This document shows positions 1-12,308 of a DNA stretch of 64,000 nucleotides, piece by piece. Each line of letters opens with the position of its first letter. Positions within the stretch are counted from its first letter, which is position 1. Both the position numbers and the translations under genes were made by a program. The DNA is from Trileptium ribeirensis (lineage: Eukaryota; Nematoda; Enoplea; Enoplida; Thoracostomopsidae): positions 1-64,000 of the forward strand of contig JASANE010012823.1 in NCBI GenBank assembly GCA_030248225.1, read 5' to 3'. A model generated the notes under the pieces. It did not search any database and had not been told where the DNA came from. It worked only from the letters and a program-made list of their open reading frames with translations.

Positions 1-420
1 GCGAAATGTAATGGCTAAATTCTTAAATGGACGGTTTTCCGGCATCTCAGGAACCTGTGACCGGATGCGGCCGTAGTTGCCACGGTTCAACTCGTTTCCA
101 GCGCTATCTATTCATACTAAAATCACCCATACAAACCTACATACTGGATAACTAGGTCCAAAAACCTATTTCTAAAACTTCTTGAGTGCTACAACACTAT
201 ATGTAGTGTCTTCTCAGGTATCCTCACAATATTTACTAATAGTTTATGTTTCTCTACGTGTGTCGAATTAATTATATTTATCATTTGTTTCATATGCATA
301 TTCAAATGCATATATCATTGGTAATCAAAGTGCGTCGGCTAATGGGTAGGTGGTCTCGACGGGAGTGAGGTCAGCTACACGGGGAGTAAGTCGGGGGTGG
401 GGAGAGGGAAGGGAGTGATT

Positions 421-560
421 TTTGAAATTTTTTAGAAACACACAAATGTCACCGATTTTGAAAAATTTTCCCCAATTTTTTGCCAATTTTTCTCATCGTT
501 TGTTAAAATTTTCTCCAGTTTTTACCAAATTTGTGCAAATTTTCCCAATTTCTGTTAATT
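421..560. repeat. Short-period AATTTTTGCCAATTT array (left arm)
   Basis: Loose repeats of about 17 bases with the core AATTTT(T/C)CCCAATTTTTTGCC. The same motif recurs at 1970-2110 and, outside the palindrome, at 18590-18720, 27700-27790 and 37070-37150. Mirror copy near 15405-15545. Confidence 0.6.
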
Positions 561-678
561 TTCGTGAAATTTCCTTTCTCGTGGTGGCTCTGCCTCAGAA
601 ACATAACTATATGTGCCAGCTTAACTATAATGTAAAATTTATTTTGATAATAAAACTTTGAAAAGCATAAAACCTTAC

Positions 679-843
679 TGCATCTTTTCCAATATCCGGA
701 TCCACTGTCTTACCGCTGTCATCAGTTGGCGCAATTGTGCTGTAACGCAACGTTACTTCCGCATTTGTTACTGATCGTGCACTGCTGTAGCTTATACTTA
801 GCAATACCAGCAAGGTGGTTGTAGCAATGAATTGACTCAGCAT
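679..843 (-). CDS. Possible first exon, small secreted protein (left-arm copy)
   Basis: An ATG at 843 (minus strand) opens 55 codons that end exactly at a GTAAGG splice donor. The protein begins MLSQFIATTTLLVLLSISYS, a signal-peptide-like hydrophobic stretch followed by an Ala-Arg-Ser cleavage-like site and a hydrophilic tail rich in Thr, Asp and Ser. A second donor-like GTAAGA lies 35 bases upstream of the first. Any following exons would lie to the left, outside the window. The product is unknown. The identical copy in the other arm reads outward in the opposite direction. The call rests on signal peptide plus donor only, so it could be chance. Confidence 0.35.
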
Positions 844-2269
844 TGCGACTACGGCACAGATGCAATATATATTTTGTGAATCTTTTATTTGATCTGGAAT
901 GCCAGGCTTTAGAGCTATATTTTTTACACAATCGCGTCACCATAGACGGCGTATCACGAAGAGTTCTGTTAAAAACTCTGCATAATGTTTTCTGTTGTAT
1001 AAAAGTAGCAAATTTTGTAATATTCAAGTTTTTGCACTGTGCAAAGTTTTTCAGAAATTAACCATAACATGCTCGATTAGGAAGTTAATAGCGACATAAC
1101 AATTGCACATGTTAGTGCGGAAGCAACACAAATTGCACACAGGTGATATGTTCACTTTACAGCTGTGGAATGCTGGAACTTTTAGCCTGAGCGTTAAAAA
1201 TGGTTCGAAGACGATTCTGATAGAACAGTAGATTTTTGAGCAGAAATATATACAATTGTTTTTTCTTGAACAATGTTTTCATGAATAACAGCTTTAGTGC
1301 AATTGTAGGTGTCACGGCTAAAAAACTGGGTAGATGTGATTTTGGCAAGCATGATCTCTTATGCCCAGTGCATCATCTATAATTTAAGGAAGCTGCGTAT
1401 GTACTTGGATAAACCATCTGTAGTTCCAGAATAAATAGCGAAGGGCTACGATTTGTACTGAGACCGCCAACATTTAACTGTACAATCAGACGCATTTGTA
1501 AGTCATTGATGTAATGAGGAAAGTTCTTCTAGAGAAATATACATTAGCTACAGTTGGCAAAATATCTCAGTGCTTTTTGTTTGTTCAAAATATTTTTTAT
1601 GGTTTCATGTGATTTTATAAACATTTTATACGATACTTCTTCATGTCTTTTTCTCACTTCAGACTAGTGGATGTGTACTTCTAGTTGTATTCTTGATGAA
1701 ATGAGTTAAACTGACTTGAAACCGATGATCCTTCGTAAATCACGAATCTCCATTAAGAGCTCGGTCACTATTTCCGATAGAGTATCATGTTGGTGCTGGT
1801 CGCGATCACCTATCCAAAACTACACCGCAGTTTAGTGAACACGTTCGCTTGAAATGTGTTTCATAAACAAGTTTATTTTTCGCACACCATAGGTTTCCAA
1901 GTTACGCAGTGATAGGGGCGTATGGTCTCGGGCGGACTAAAGAAAAAGGGGGTAAATATTTAAAATTTTCAGGAACTCAAAATCTTTCCCATTTTTGCTA
2001 AAACTTTCTCAAATTTTTGCCAAGATGCGTTAAACTTTCACTAATTTCCACCACTTTTTGGCTAATTTTCCCTCAATTTTTGCCAATTATCACCCGATTT
2101 GTGCCAATTCCTGCCGTCAGGGTGCGGCGGTAGGGGGGATAAGGTTGGAGGGAAATACGGGGGCGGAGGGGGTGCGAAATCTTCAGTAGCGTAGATTTGC
2201 CGTGATAGTGGTAAGACTCTTAGGGGTAACCTCACGAACCCATCAACACTCAAATTGCTACCTTACGTG

Positions 2270-3660
2270 CACGCACTGACCGCGAAAGATAGATGCCGAC
2301 CTGGAGGAAGGTCGGCAGGGGGAGGGGGTGCGAAGCCATCAGTGGTGTTGAAGTAGCTTGTGAATGGTTCGGCACTTAGGAGTAACGCCACGCACACGAC
2401 ACTCTCAATTGGTACTTATAATCGCATACTTTTATTCACGCAGAGACTGCGAAAAGAGCTGTCCAACCTGGAGGAGGCGGGGGTGATTCCGCGCCTTCAG
2501 GGGCACTGATTTGGAAGTTTGGATTTAGAAGTCTCCAACGGTTAGGGGTAACCCCACCTACCTCGCCCTCCTATCGCGATACTTATAATAGTATACTTTT
2601 ATGAATACAGAGACCGCGAAAGCAGCTGTCCTGCCTGGAGGAGGCGGGGGTTATGCGAAGACTTTAGTGTTGTAGGGTTGGCGGGATAGCGGTGTGATCC
2701 TTAGGGGCAGCCTAACCTAACCCGGCCTCTGATCCATACTTAAATCGCTTACTTTTACCTAGACCTAGAAAACAGATATCCGACTTGGAGGAAGCTGGGG
2801 CTGGGAGGTATGAGTGGTAGTTGGGGGGTGCGAAGGGACGAGCGAGGTGTGCGAACGCTTTAGTGGTGTTAGTTTGTCGTGAGCTGGGTCCGACCCTTAG
2901 GGAGTATACCCACCTACCGCTCCTTCCGATCTACACGTATCATCGCATACATTCATACGCGTATAGACTGCCAAAAGCTCTCCGACCTGAAGGAGGAGAG
3001 GGGAGGGGTACGAATCAACTGGGATGTAAATTTTGCGTGATAATGGTCCGGCCTTTAGGGGTAACTCCATGTTCTCTCACTCTCATGTCGAAACTCATAA
3101 TCGCATACTTTCACACATGTATAAATTGCCAAACATGTGTTCCCTGTACGCGTGTAGGTTTGGCGGGAGAGGGGTCTGATCCTTAGGGGCAATTCAACCT
3201 ACGTCCTGCTCTCCTATCGACACTTATAATCGCATACATTTATGCACGCATAGACTGCGAAAAAGCTCTGCGACCAAGAGGACCCGGGAGTGGAGCGATA
3301 AGAAGCCTTTAGGGGTATAGCTCAGGCGTCAGATGGGTCCGATCTTTAGGGAGTAACCCCACCTACGTCACCTTGTTATCGACATTTGTAATCGACACTT
3401 TTATACATTCATAGGCGTCGAAAACAGCAGTCCAACTCAGGACGTCATTCAATGAACATTCATTCGTGCAGTTCACAGAGTCTCTGTTACAGCCTGCTGG
3501 GTATATAGCCCTCAAGGGTGTAGATTTGGCTTGAGGGGGTACGACCTTTAGGGGTAAACCCACTACCCTATCCCTTCCCAATCGACACCTATATCGGTTA
3601 GTTTTACACAACCGTTTGACCGTAAAAACAGCTGTCCAAGTCAAGATGTCAGTTGATGAA
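2270..3660. repeat. ~160-bp satellite array, left arm
   Basis: About eight diverged units carry the landmarks ACTTATAATCGCATACTTTT, GACTGCGAAAACAGCTGTCC and CCTTTAGGGGTAACCCCACC. The unit spacing, measured at the TTATAATCGCATAC landmark (2417, 2580, 2739, 2932, 3093, 3223, 3384), is mostly 158-165 bp. ORFs in it are by-products of the repeat. Confidence 0.8.
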
Positions 3661-3849
3661 AGCTCACAAGCATGAAATTCGTACATATAATTTTTTTGAG
3701 CATGCAATATATGTAGATGTAACATACGCAGTAACTTGCTTATAATTTTAAAATTGTGAACAAGTTACAATATATATATCTGTTTCCGAAGGCGCAAGTG
3801 CTAGCTATAGTTTAGGGTTTGGAGCCCGATTTAGAGTAGGCTCATGCAA

Positions 3850-4542
3850 CATTTACCTTAAGATGTGTGCGGCAGGGCTGGTTTTTGTCACAGTCTGCTG
3901 CGGCTGTAAAGCTAGGCTTGGCTAAGCGTGATTACCCAGTGTAACATTTTTGGATCGAACCAGATCCCACAAATATATTAGCTAACAGTAAAGCGAGGCT
4001 AAGACATCGTCACAATAGGCTCTAAAGCCAAAAATATATGACAGTACAAAATCGCGCAAAATCGAATGGTGATACTAAAATGAAATAAACAAATACATAT
4101 ATTAGTCATATATTTGTAAAGCATACTTCCAGTTAAAATGATATAATTGTCTTATATGAAAGAGTGTGTTTTACATGGCTACTAGGTTGGCTTGCGAAAT
4201 GCGCCTAAACAAACATTTTGAAAATAGCGACAATTACGTATTTATGTTACCTGAATTTATGCGTCTTACTTTAAGTACTGCTGATCTTGCCTCTTTTGGG
4301 CCTAGAGCTAAATATTTTCCCATTAGCACAATCTGCTAAACTGAACGTAATACATATATTTTTCAGAACTCCGTCCCGGCTATCATACACTACACATATC
4401 CGATCCCGGCCCAAACATACTAGCATGTCTTATCTATTTATTTTATGTATGAAGCGCCGGATTTGACGCACGTTTTTGTCACGAGTCTTAACTGGCTCTG
4501 TGACAGAATTCGGCCCTGGGTGCACACATCTTAAGGTAAATG
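3850..4542 (+). mobile_element. MITE A, left arm (~0.7 kb)
   Basis: Bounded by the inverted ends CATTTACCTTAAGATGTGTG (left) and its complement ending GGTAAATG (right). Inside are subterminal segments shared with MITE B: a CACAGTCTGCTGCGGCTGTAA-like block, a block around AAATATATTAGC, and GGCTCTAAAGCC. Non-coding. No clear target-site duplication. Confidence 0.7.
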
Positions 4543-5407
4543 ATGTGTTAGGTAAGGCTTAGGTTTAACACATCTCAAGTTCAGTCCACTCCAACGGTTA
4601 TGAAGAACAAATTTGATATGAACCTTTGAAAGACCATACTGAGGTTATTCGCAAAGTTCGAATAAAGTTGTAAACGTGAAATTGTTTGAAACACAGTTTC
4701 CTGGGCCCCCTTTATATGTTAACGAGCGATACACTTAATAACTGGATAAAATAATTGGCTGCCTGCTGACAGAATCTAGCAACAATTATTATCGAGATAT
4801 TATCTGGTTTTTTAAGTTTATGTTGGTTCCTTCAGATTGCAAAGAATATTTTATAAATTTCTATCGATGTTTTGAGCTACTTTGTAATATATAAAGTTAG
4901 ACGATATTTAGCTTTTATTTGCAGTAAGCTAAAATCGGTAACAAAATACTGATTGTGACTCATAAACCCAACATAAACTAAAACCGTAATTTAATGGGAC
5001 ATCAATTAAAAGTTAGGACAGCGTAGTTGCCCACGGAAATATTTTCTCCAATACTCCAAACATGTCTACTACCCAGGAGAGATTAAATCGTCAGTATTTC
5101 AAAAGTATCTGTATGCTACATAGACAGCTGCTGTGTATAATACTGAAAAGCAGCGGTAAAACAATAAAAGCCACTGTTGGATGTCTTTTGGTTAGATGAA
5201 TTATTTACAAGTTTATTTGCGTAAAAAATACGATTTGTTTCTGATATCTTATTTTGGCTATATCTACAGTTTTACTGCTAATATTTAAGACAGCTTTGTA
5301 GATAATAAACTGACAACTATTTTGCTGTTAGTTAAAGATGCTTCAAACACTAAATCACCGACACAAGCTGATATAAGGGTTAATGCTAAGCCGCAAAAGA
5401 AATATTC

Positions 5408-5787
5408 CTAATTCTCAGTCCTTAGAAACAGCACTGGGAAACGCCATGACGTAAAAATAGTTCCTGCTCCAACTCTGAAAAAACTGATCGACCAACGCCG
5501 TGTCACAAAAGGAAGAATTTTTTTCCAGCCCTGAAAAAACTTGCTGGGATCATGCCGCAAAGGAAATAGACCCAGTTCCAATCCTAAGAAACGGTGCCGG
5601 GCAAATGCCACACCACAAAAATAGACCTTTTTCAGCCCTAAGGAATGGGGCTGGCTAACACCATGTCATTCCACAAAAGAAGCAGTTCCTATTCCAATAC
5701 CGAGAAACGATGGTGTGTTAAGGCTATGACGTAAAGGAAAGGGTTCCTATTACAGTCTTGAGAAGTTAAACGGTGCTCGCCTAGCCA
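5408..5787. repeat. ~57-bp minisatellite, left arm, first block
   Basis: Units follow the pattern CCAGTCCTGAGAAACGG, TGCTGGGCTAACGCCA, CGCCGCAAAAGAA, CAGTTCCTATT. About six diverged units end where MITE B begins. The 67-codon ORF on the minus strand here comes from the repeat. Confidence 0.8.
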
Positions 5788-6504
5788 TGCATCATTTATC
5801 TTAATATGTGTGCATCTAGGACCGAATTCTGTCGCAGAGCCAATTAAGGCCCGTGACAAAAAGTTGCATCTTCACGCAGTCTAATTCGGAGTTTCATAAA
5901 TGAAATGAATTGCCAAGATGTGTTATTACGTTTGAATAAACCGGGAGCGGCTATGTGCCAAACTTTGTAGCCGAAACGGCATAATGTAAAAATATTTATT
6001 ACGTTCAGCTTTAGTAGATTGACTTACATAGAAAACATTTAGCTCTATCTATAGCCAAATAGGGAAAGATTAGCAGTACTTAAGTAAATCGCACAAATGC
6101 AGGTACACTAGATAGGTAAAGATCACTATTTTCAAAATATTTGTTTAGGTGCCTTCTAAAAGCCAACATTGTAGCTATGTACAACACGCTTCTTATTCAA
6201 CAACTGCATTATTGTATTACTAGAAGGCCGTTTTACAGGTATACCATTATAGGCATAACCATATGTATCACCAATTTCCACTTTGTCAAGATTTTTCATT
6301 GTTGATATATATATTTATGGCTTTTAGAGCCTTTACCGGCCCTTGTAACAAATTTTCCGCCGCGTTTTACTGCAAGCTAATATATTTGTGTGGCATGGCT
6401 CGGCCCAAAAATATATTATCTGCAAATAACGACTAGTCTAGCTTTGCCTTATAGCCACGGCAGTCTGTAACAAAATCCGGCCCAATATTAAGGTAAATGA
6501 TGCA
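5788..6504 (-). mobile_element. MITE B, left arm (~0.7 kb)
   Basis: The ends are TGCATCATTTATCTTAATAT and an inverted copy ending GGTAAATGATGCA. The interior matches MITE A in reverse orientation (GGCTCTAAAAGCC, AAATATATTAGC, TTGGTGATACATATGG). It splits the 57-bp minisatellite into two blocks, so it inserted into an existing array. Confidence 0.7.
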
Positions 6505-7530
6505 AAAAGAAATAGGTACTATACCAGTCCTAGGAAACGGTGATGGGCTAACGCCATGCCGCAAGAAGAAAGGATTTTTATTCCAATCCTGAGAAATGCT
6601 GCTGCGTTAGCGCCACGCCGTAATCACTTTCTATTACAGTCCTAAAAACGCTGCTGGGCTAATGCAATACCGCAAAAGAACGAGTTTCTGTTCTAGTTCC
6701 GAAAAACGGTGCAACGTCACGCCACAATAGAATAACTTCCTATATTCAGTCTTGAGAAACGGTGTTGGGCTAACGCCATCCCGTAAACGTAAAAGAAACA
6801 GTTCCTACTCCAGCCGTGAGAAAAGATGGTTGGCTAACACCATGATGCAATATAAAAAAGTTAAGACACCGTTAGTTCCTATTCCTGTTCTGCGAACGCT
6901 GTTGGGCTAACTCCATCCCGCAAATATAGTCCCTAGTCCAGTCCTAACAAACGGTGGGGGATTAACGCCACACCGTAAAAGAAAGAAAACAATTTCTTTC
7001 AAGTCCTGAGAGATGTTTCTTAGCAAACGCCACGCCGTGGAACGAACACGTTCTATATTAGAGTCCTAGAAACTGTGCTGTCTGACACCATGTCGCAAAA
7101 GAACCAGTTCCTATTCCAGTCCTGAGAAACGGTGCTGGGCTAACGCCACGCCGTAAAAGAAACACTTTTTGTTGTAGTCTTGAGAACCGATGCTAGGCTA
7201 ATACCATGCAGCAGAAAGAACAGTTCCTTTCCAGTCCTAAGTAACGGTGCTGGGCTCACGATGCCATAAAAGAAAGAGATCCTATCCAGTGATGAAATGG
7301 CGCACACCTCCATGCCGTAAAAGCAACTGTTTCTATTCTAGTCCCTATAAAAATGTTGACGGCATAACGCCATGCCGGAAAAAATAGTCCCTATTCCATT
7401 CTGAAGAAACGCCGCCCCACTAACGTTGTGCCGTAAAACAAACAGCTCTTATTCTAAACTGAGGAAAAGTGTTGCGTTTTCGCAAAAAAAGCTAATTCTA
7501 TTGCTGTTCCTGAGAACCAGTGCAGGCAAT
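6505..7530. repeat. ~57-bp minisatellite, left arm, second block
   Basis: Continues the array on the other side of MITE B with roughly 18 units. Neighbouring CAGTCCTGAGAAACGGTGCT motifs near 7118, 7174 and 7229 give a period of 55-57 bp. Units decay toward the palindrome centre. Confidence 0.8.
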
Positions 7531-7856
7531 ATATCATTTTCACTGTTTCCAGTAGACAAAAGTAACCCTAACATGTTAAAATGCCGAGTTTTGCAGTTTT
7601 GTTGGTGCAAAATAGTTTTGAGTTTTGGAGTGACCCAATATCTATTTTTAAAATAGAAATCTGTCTAAGATTTAGACCAATCCGATATTTCTACAAATCA
7701 AGGGCTAAATACACGAGAAAATAATTTTCGCTACAACAACAAGCTTGGAAATTGTAGAACAAGAACCAGTGTCATGAAAATACGGCGAGAATTTTTGCCA
7801 CACGTCAAGTTGTACAAAAAGACCAATCTGACACCTTATATCAGCCCAACACACGC

Positions 7857-8109
7857 AAAAAATAATATTTTAAATAAGAAAAAATGATAAAAATCTCTCT
7901 GGCCTTTATAAGCAAAAATTCTATGACCTTTTTTCTCTTGCCTACTGTCAAGAGTTCACTGCTAATGCTCGTAGAAAAGTGTGAGACTATACTCCGATCA
8001 TATCCATTGTACTCTTAACACTATGCATCAGTTTTTCGGGCATAGCCTTCTCGCCGAAAAATATCTGAGACATCCGGCCCATTTTTTCTGAGGGAAGCCA
8101 GTACTCTCG
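7857..8109. other. Central spacer (loop) of the palindrome
   Basis: This is the only unpaired part between the arms. Flanking sequence pairs up to ACACACGC on the left and its complement on the right, after which similarity stops. About 253 bp of AT-rich unique sequence with no ORF, tandem repeat or recognisable motif. Confidence 0.85.
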
Positions 8110-8438
8110 GCGTGTGTCGGGCTGATATAAGGTGTCAGATTATCTTACTGTACAACTAGACATGTGGCGGGACTGCTTGCCGTATTTTCATGACACTGGT
8201 TCTCGTCCCACAATTTCCAAGCTTGAGAATGTCACGAAAATTATTTTCTCGTGTATTTAGCCCTTGATTTGTAGAAATATCGGATTGGTCTAAATCTTAG
8301 ACAAACTTATCTTTTAAAAATAGATATTGGGTCACTCCAAGCTCAAAACTACACTGCACCAACAAAACTGCAACTTTCGGCATTTTAACATGTCAGGTTA
8401 CTTTTGTCTATGGAAACAGTGAAAATGATATATTGCCT

Positions 8439-9462
8439 GCACTGGTTCTCAGGACAGCAATAGAATTAGCTTTTTTTGCGAAAACGCAACACTTTTCCTC
8501 AGTTTAGAATAAGAGCTGTTTGTTTTACGGCACAACGTTAGTGGGGCGGCGTTTCTTAGGAATGGAATAGGGACTATTTTTTCCGGCATGGCGTTATGCC
8601 GTCAACGTTTATAGGGACTAGAATAGAAACAGTTGCGTTTACGGCACTATAGTTAGCTATGCGCCATTTTTCATCACTGGAATAGGATCTCTTTCTTTTA
8701 TGGCATAGTGAGCCCAGCACCGTTACTTAGGACTGGAAAAGGAACTGGTTCTTCTGCTGCATGGTATTAGCCTAGCATCGGTTCTCAAGACTACAACAAA
8801 AAGTGTTTCTTTTACGGCGTGGCGTTAGCCCAGCACCGTTTCTCAGGACTGGAATAGGAACTGGTTCTTTTGCGACATGGTGTCAGACAGCACCGTTTCT
8901 CAGGACTGTAATAGAACGTGTTCGTTCCACGGCGTGGCGTTTGCTAAGAAACATCTCTCAGGACTTGAAAGAAATTGTTTTCTTTCTTTTACGGTGTGGC
9001 GTTAATCCCCCACCGTTTGTTAGGACTGGACTAGGGACTATATTTGCGGGATGGAGTTAGCCCAACAGCGTTCGCAGAACAGGAATAGGAACTAACGGTG
9101 TCTTAACTTTTTTATATTGCATCATGGTGTTAGCCAACCATCTTTTCTCACGGCTGGAGTAGGAACTGTTTCTTTTACGTTTACGGGATGGCGTTAGCCC
9201 AACACCGTTTCTCAAGACTGAATATAGGAAGTTATTCTATTGTGGCGTGACGGTGCACCGTTTTTCGGAACTAGAACAGAAACTCGTTCTTTTGCGGTAT
9301 TGCATTAGCCCAGCAGCGTTTTTAGGACTGTAATAGAAAGTGATTACGGCGTGGCGCTAACGCAGCAGCATTTCTCAGGATTGGAATAAAAATCCTTTCT
9401 TCTTGCGGCATGGCGTTAGCCCATCACCGTTTCCTAGGACTGGTATAGTACCTATTTCTTTT
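8439..9462. repeat. ~57-bp minisatellite, right arm, inner block
   Basis: Mirror image of 6505-7530, with units reading GGCGTTAGCCCAGCACCGTT and TCTCAGGACTGGAATAGGAA. Confidence 0.8.
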
Positions 9463-10181
9463 TGCATCATTTACCTTAATATTGGGCCGGATTTTGTTAC
9501 AGACTGCCGTGGCTATAAGGCAAAGCTAGACTAGTCGTTATTTGCAGATAATATATTTTTGGGCCGAGCCATGCCACACAAATATATTAGCTTGCAGTAA
9601 AACGCGGCGGAAAATTTGTTACAAGGGCCGGTAAAGGCTCTAAAAGCCATAAATATATATATCAACAATGAAAAATCTTGACAAAGTGGAAATTGGTGAT
9701 ACATATGGTTATGCCTATAATGGTATACCTGTAAAAACGGCCTTCTAAGTAAGACAGCAAATTGAGTTGTTGAAATAAGAAGCGTGTTGTACATAGCTAC
9801 AATGTTGGCTTTTAGAAGGCACCTAACAAATATTTGAAAATAGTGATCTTTACCTATCTAGTGTACCTGCATTTGTGCGATTTACTTAAGTACTGCTAAT
9901 CTTTCCCTATTTGGCTATAGATAGAGCTAAATGTTTTCTATGTAAGTCAATCTACTAAAGCTGAACGTAATAAATATTTTTACATTATGCCGTTTCGGCT
10001 ACAAAGTTTGGCACATAGCCGCTCCCGGTTTATTCAAACGTAATAACACATCTTGGCAATTCATTTCATTTATGAAACTCCGAATTAGACTGCGTGAAGA
10101 TGCAACTTTTTGTCACGGGCCTTAATTGGCTCTGCGACAGAATTCGGTCCTAGATGCACACATATTAAGATAAATGATGCA
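9463..10181 (+). mobile_element. MITE B, right arm
   Basis: Mirror copy of 5788-6504, starting TGCATCATTTACCTTAAT and ending ATGATGCA. It contains the most diverged patch between the arms (about 9743-9765). Confidence 0.7.
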
Positions 10182-10561
10182 TGGCTAGGCGAGCACCGTT
10201 TAACTTCTCAAGACTGTAATAGGAACCCTTTCCTTTACGTCATAGCCTTAACACACCATCGTTTCTCGGTATTGGAATAGGAACTGCTTCTTTTGTGGAA
10301 TGACATGGTGTTAGCCAGCCCCATTCCTTAGGGCTGAAAAAGGTCTATTTTTGTGGTGTGGCATTTGCCCGGCACCGTTTCTTAGGATTGGAACTGGGTC
10401 TATTTCCTTTGCGGCATGATCCCAGCAAGTTTTTTCAGGGCTGGAAAAAAATTCTTCCTTTTGTGACACGGCGTTGGTCGATCAGTTTTTTCAGAGTTGG
10501 AGCAGGAACTATTTTTACGTCATGGCGTTTCCCAGTGCTGTTTCTAAGGACTGAGAATTAG
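10182..10561. repeat. ~57-bp minisatellite, right arm, outer block
   Basis: Mirror image of 5408-5787. It is separated from the inner block by MITE B, exactly as in the left arm. Confidence 0.8.
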
Positions 10562-11426
10562 GAATATTTCTTTTGCGGCTTAGCATTAACCCTTATATCA
10601 GCTTGTGTCGGTGATTTAGTGTTTGAAGCATCTTTAACTAACAGCAAAATAGTTGTCAGTTTATTATCTACAAAGCTGTCTTAAATATTAGCAGTAAAAC
10701 TGTAGATATAGCCAAAATAAGATATCAGAAACAAATCGTATTTTTTACGCAAATAAACTTGTAAATAATTCATCTAACCAAAAGACATCCAACAGTGGCT
10801 TTTATTGTTTTACCGCTGCTTTTCAGTATTATACACAGCAGCTGTCTATGTAGCATACAGATACTTTTGAAATACTGACGATTTAATCTCTCCTGGGTAG
10901 TAGACATGTTTGGAGTATTGGAGAAAATATTTCCGTGGGCAACTACGCTGTCCTAACTTTTAATTGATGTCCCATTAAATTACGGTTTTAGTTTATGTTG
11001 GGTTTATGAGTCACAATCAGTATTTTGTTACCGATTTTAGCTTACTGCAAATAAAAGCTAAATATCGTCTAACTTTATATATTACAAAGTAGCTCAAAAC
11101 ATCGATAGAAATTTCTGAAATATTCTTTGGACTCTGAAGGAACCAACATAAACTTAAAAAACCAGATAATATCTCGATAATAATTGTTGCTAGATTCTGT
11201 CAGCAGGCAGCCAATTATTTTATCCAGTTATTAAGTGTATCGCTCGTTAACATATAAAGGGGGCCCAGGAAACTGTGTTTCAAACAATTTCACGTTTACA
11301 ACTTTATTCGAACTTTGCGAATAACCTCAGTATGGTCTTTCAAAGGTTCATATCAAATTTGTTCTTCATAACCGTTGGAGTGGACTGAACTTGAGATGTG
11401 TTAAACCTAAGCCTTACCTAACACAT

Positions 11427-12118
11427 CATTTACCTTAAGATGTGTGCACCCAGGGCCGAATTCTGTCACAGAGCCAGTTAAGACTCGTGACAAAAACGTG
11501 CGTAAATCCGGCGCTTCATACATAAAATAAATAGATAAGACATGCTAGTATGTTAGGCGGGGATGGGATATGTAGTGTATGATAGCCGGGACGGAGTTCT
11601 GAAAAAAATATATGTATTACCTTCATTTTAGCAGATTGTGCTAATGGGAAAATATTTAGCTCTAGGCCCAAAAAGAGGCAAGATCAGCAGTACTTAAAGT
11701 AAGACGCATAAATTCAGGTAACATAAATACGTAATTGTCGCTATTTTCAAAATGTTTGTTTAAGCACATTACGCAAGCCAACCTAGTAGCGATGTAAAAC
11801 ACACTCTTTCATATAAGACAATTATATCATTTTAACTGGAAGTATGCTTTACAAATATATGACTAATATATGTATTTGTTTATTTCATTTTAGTATCACC
11901 ATTCGATTTTGCGCGATTTTGTACTGTCATATATTTTTGGTTCTAGAGCCTATTGTGACGATGACTTAGCCTCGCTTTACTGTTAGCTAATATATTTGTG
12001 GGTTCTGGTTCGATCCAAGAATGTTACACTGGGTAATCACGCTTAGCCAAGCCTAGCTTTACAGCCGCAGCAGACTGTGACAAAAACCAGCCCTGCCGCA
12101 CACATCTTAAGGTAAATG
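11427..12118 (-). mobile_element. MITE A, right arm
   Basis: Mirror copy of 3850-4542 with the same CATTTACCTTAAGATGTG ends. Local differences from the left copy include the stretch near 11548-11580, where several bases are substituted or missing. Confidence 0.7.
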
Positions 12119-12308
12119 TTGCATGAGCCTACTCTAAATCGGGCTCCAAACCCTAAACTATAGCTAGCACTTGCGCCTTCGGAAACAGATATATATATTG
12201 TAACTTGTTCACAATTTTAAAATTATAAGCAAGTTACTGCGTATGTTACATCTACATATATTGCATGCTCAAAAAAATTATATGTACGAATTTCATGCTT
12301 GTGAGCTT

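Larger units (their letters stand above)
1..7856 (+). repeat. Left arm of a 16-kb palindrome (foldback-like)
   Basis: Read in reverse complement, this arm matches 8110-15968 almost base for base. Base 1 pairs with 15968 and 7856 pairs with 8110. Stretches compared by eye are identical over tens to hundreds of bases, with scattered single-base changes and 1-3 base indels (for example CTCGTGG near 579 against CTCTGG in the other arm). Paired landmarks sum to 15965-15969 along the whole length, so only small indels separate the arms. Whether the arm starts before the window cannot be seen. No transposase-like ORF is present. Long inverted repeats built from tandem repeats are typical of foldback elements (FB, Galileo, TU), but an inverted duplication is equally possible. 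Confidence 0.95.

Noticed and set aside
3363..3725. 120-codon ORF (minus strand; mirror copy 12243-12605) as a gene
   Set aside because: It runs through the ~160-bp satellite and AT-rich edge, and has no domain, signal or splice support. Its presence twice is explained by the palindrome.
5408..5611. 67-codon ORF in both arms (mirror 10358-10561)
   Set aside because: Made of 57-bp minisatellite units; the peptide is repetitive.
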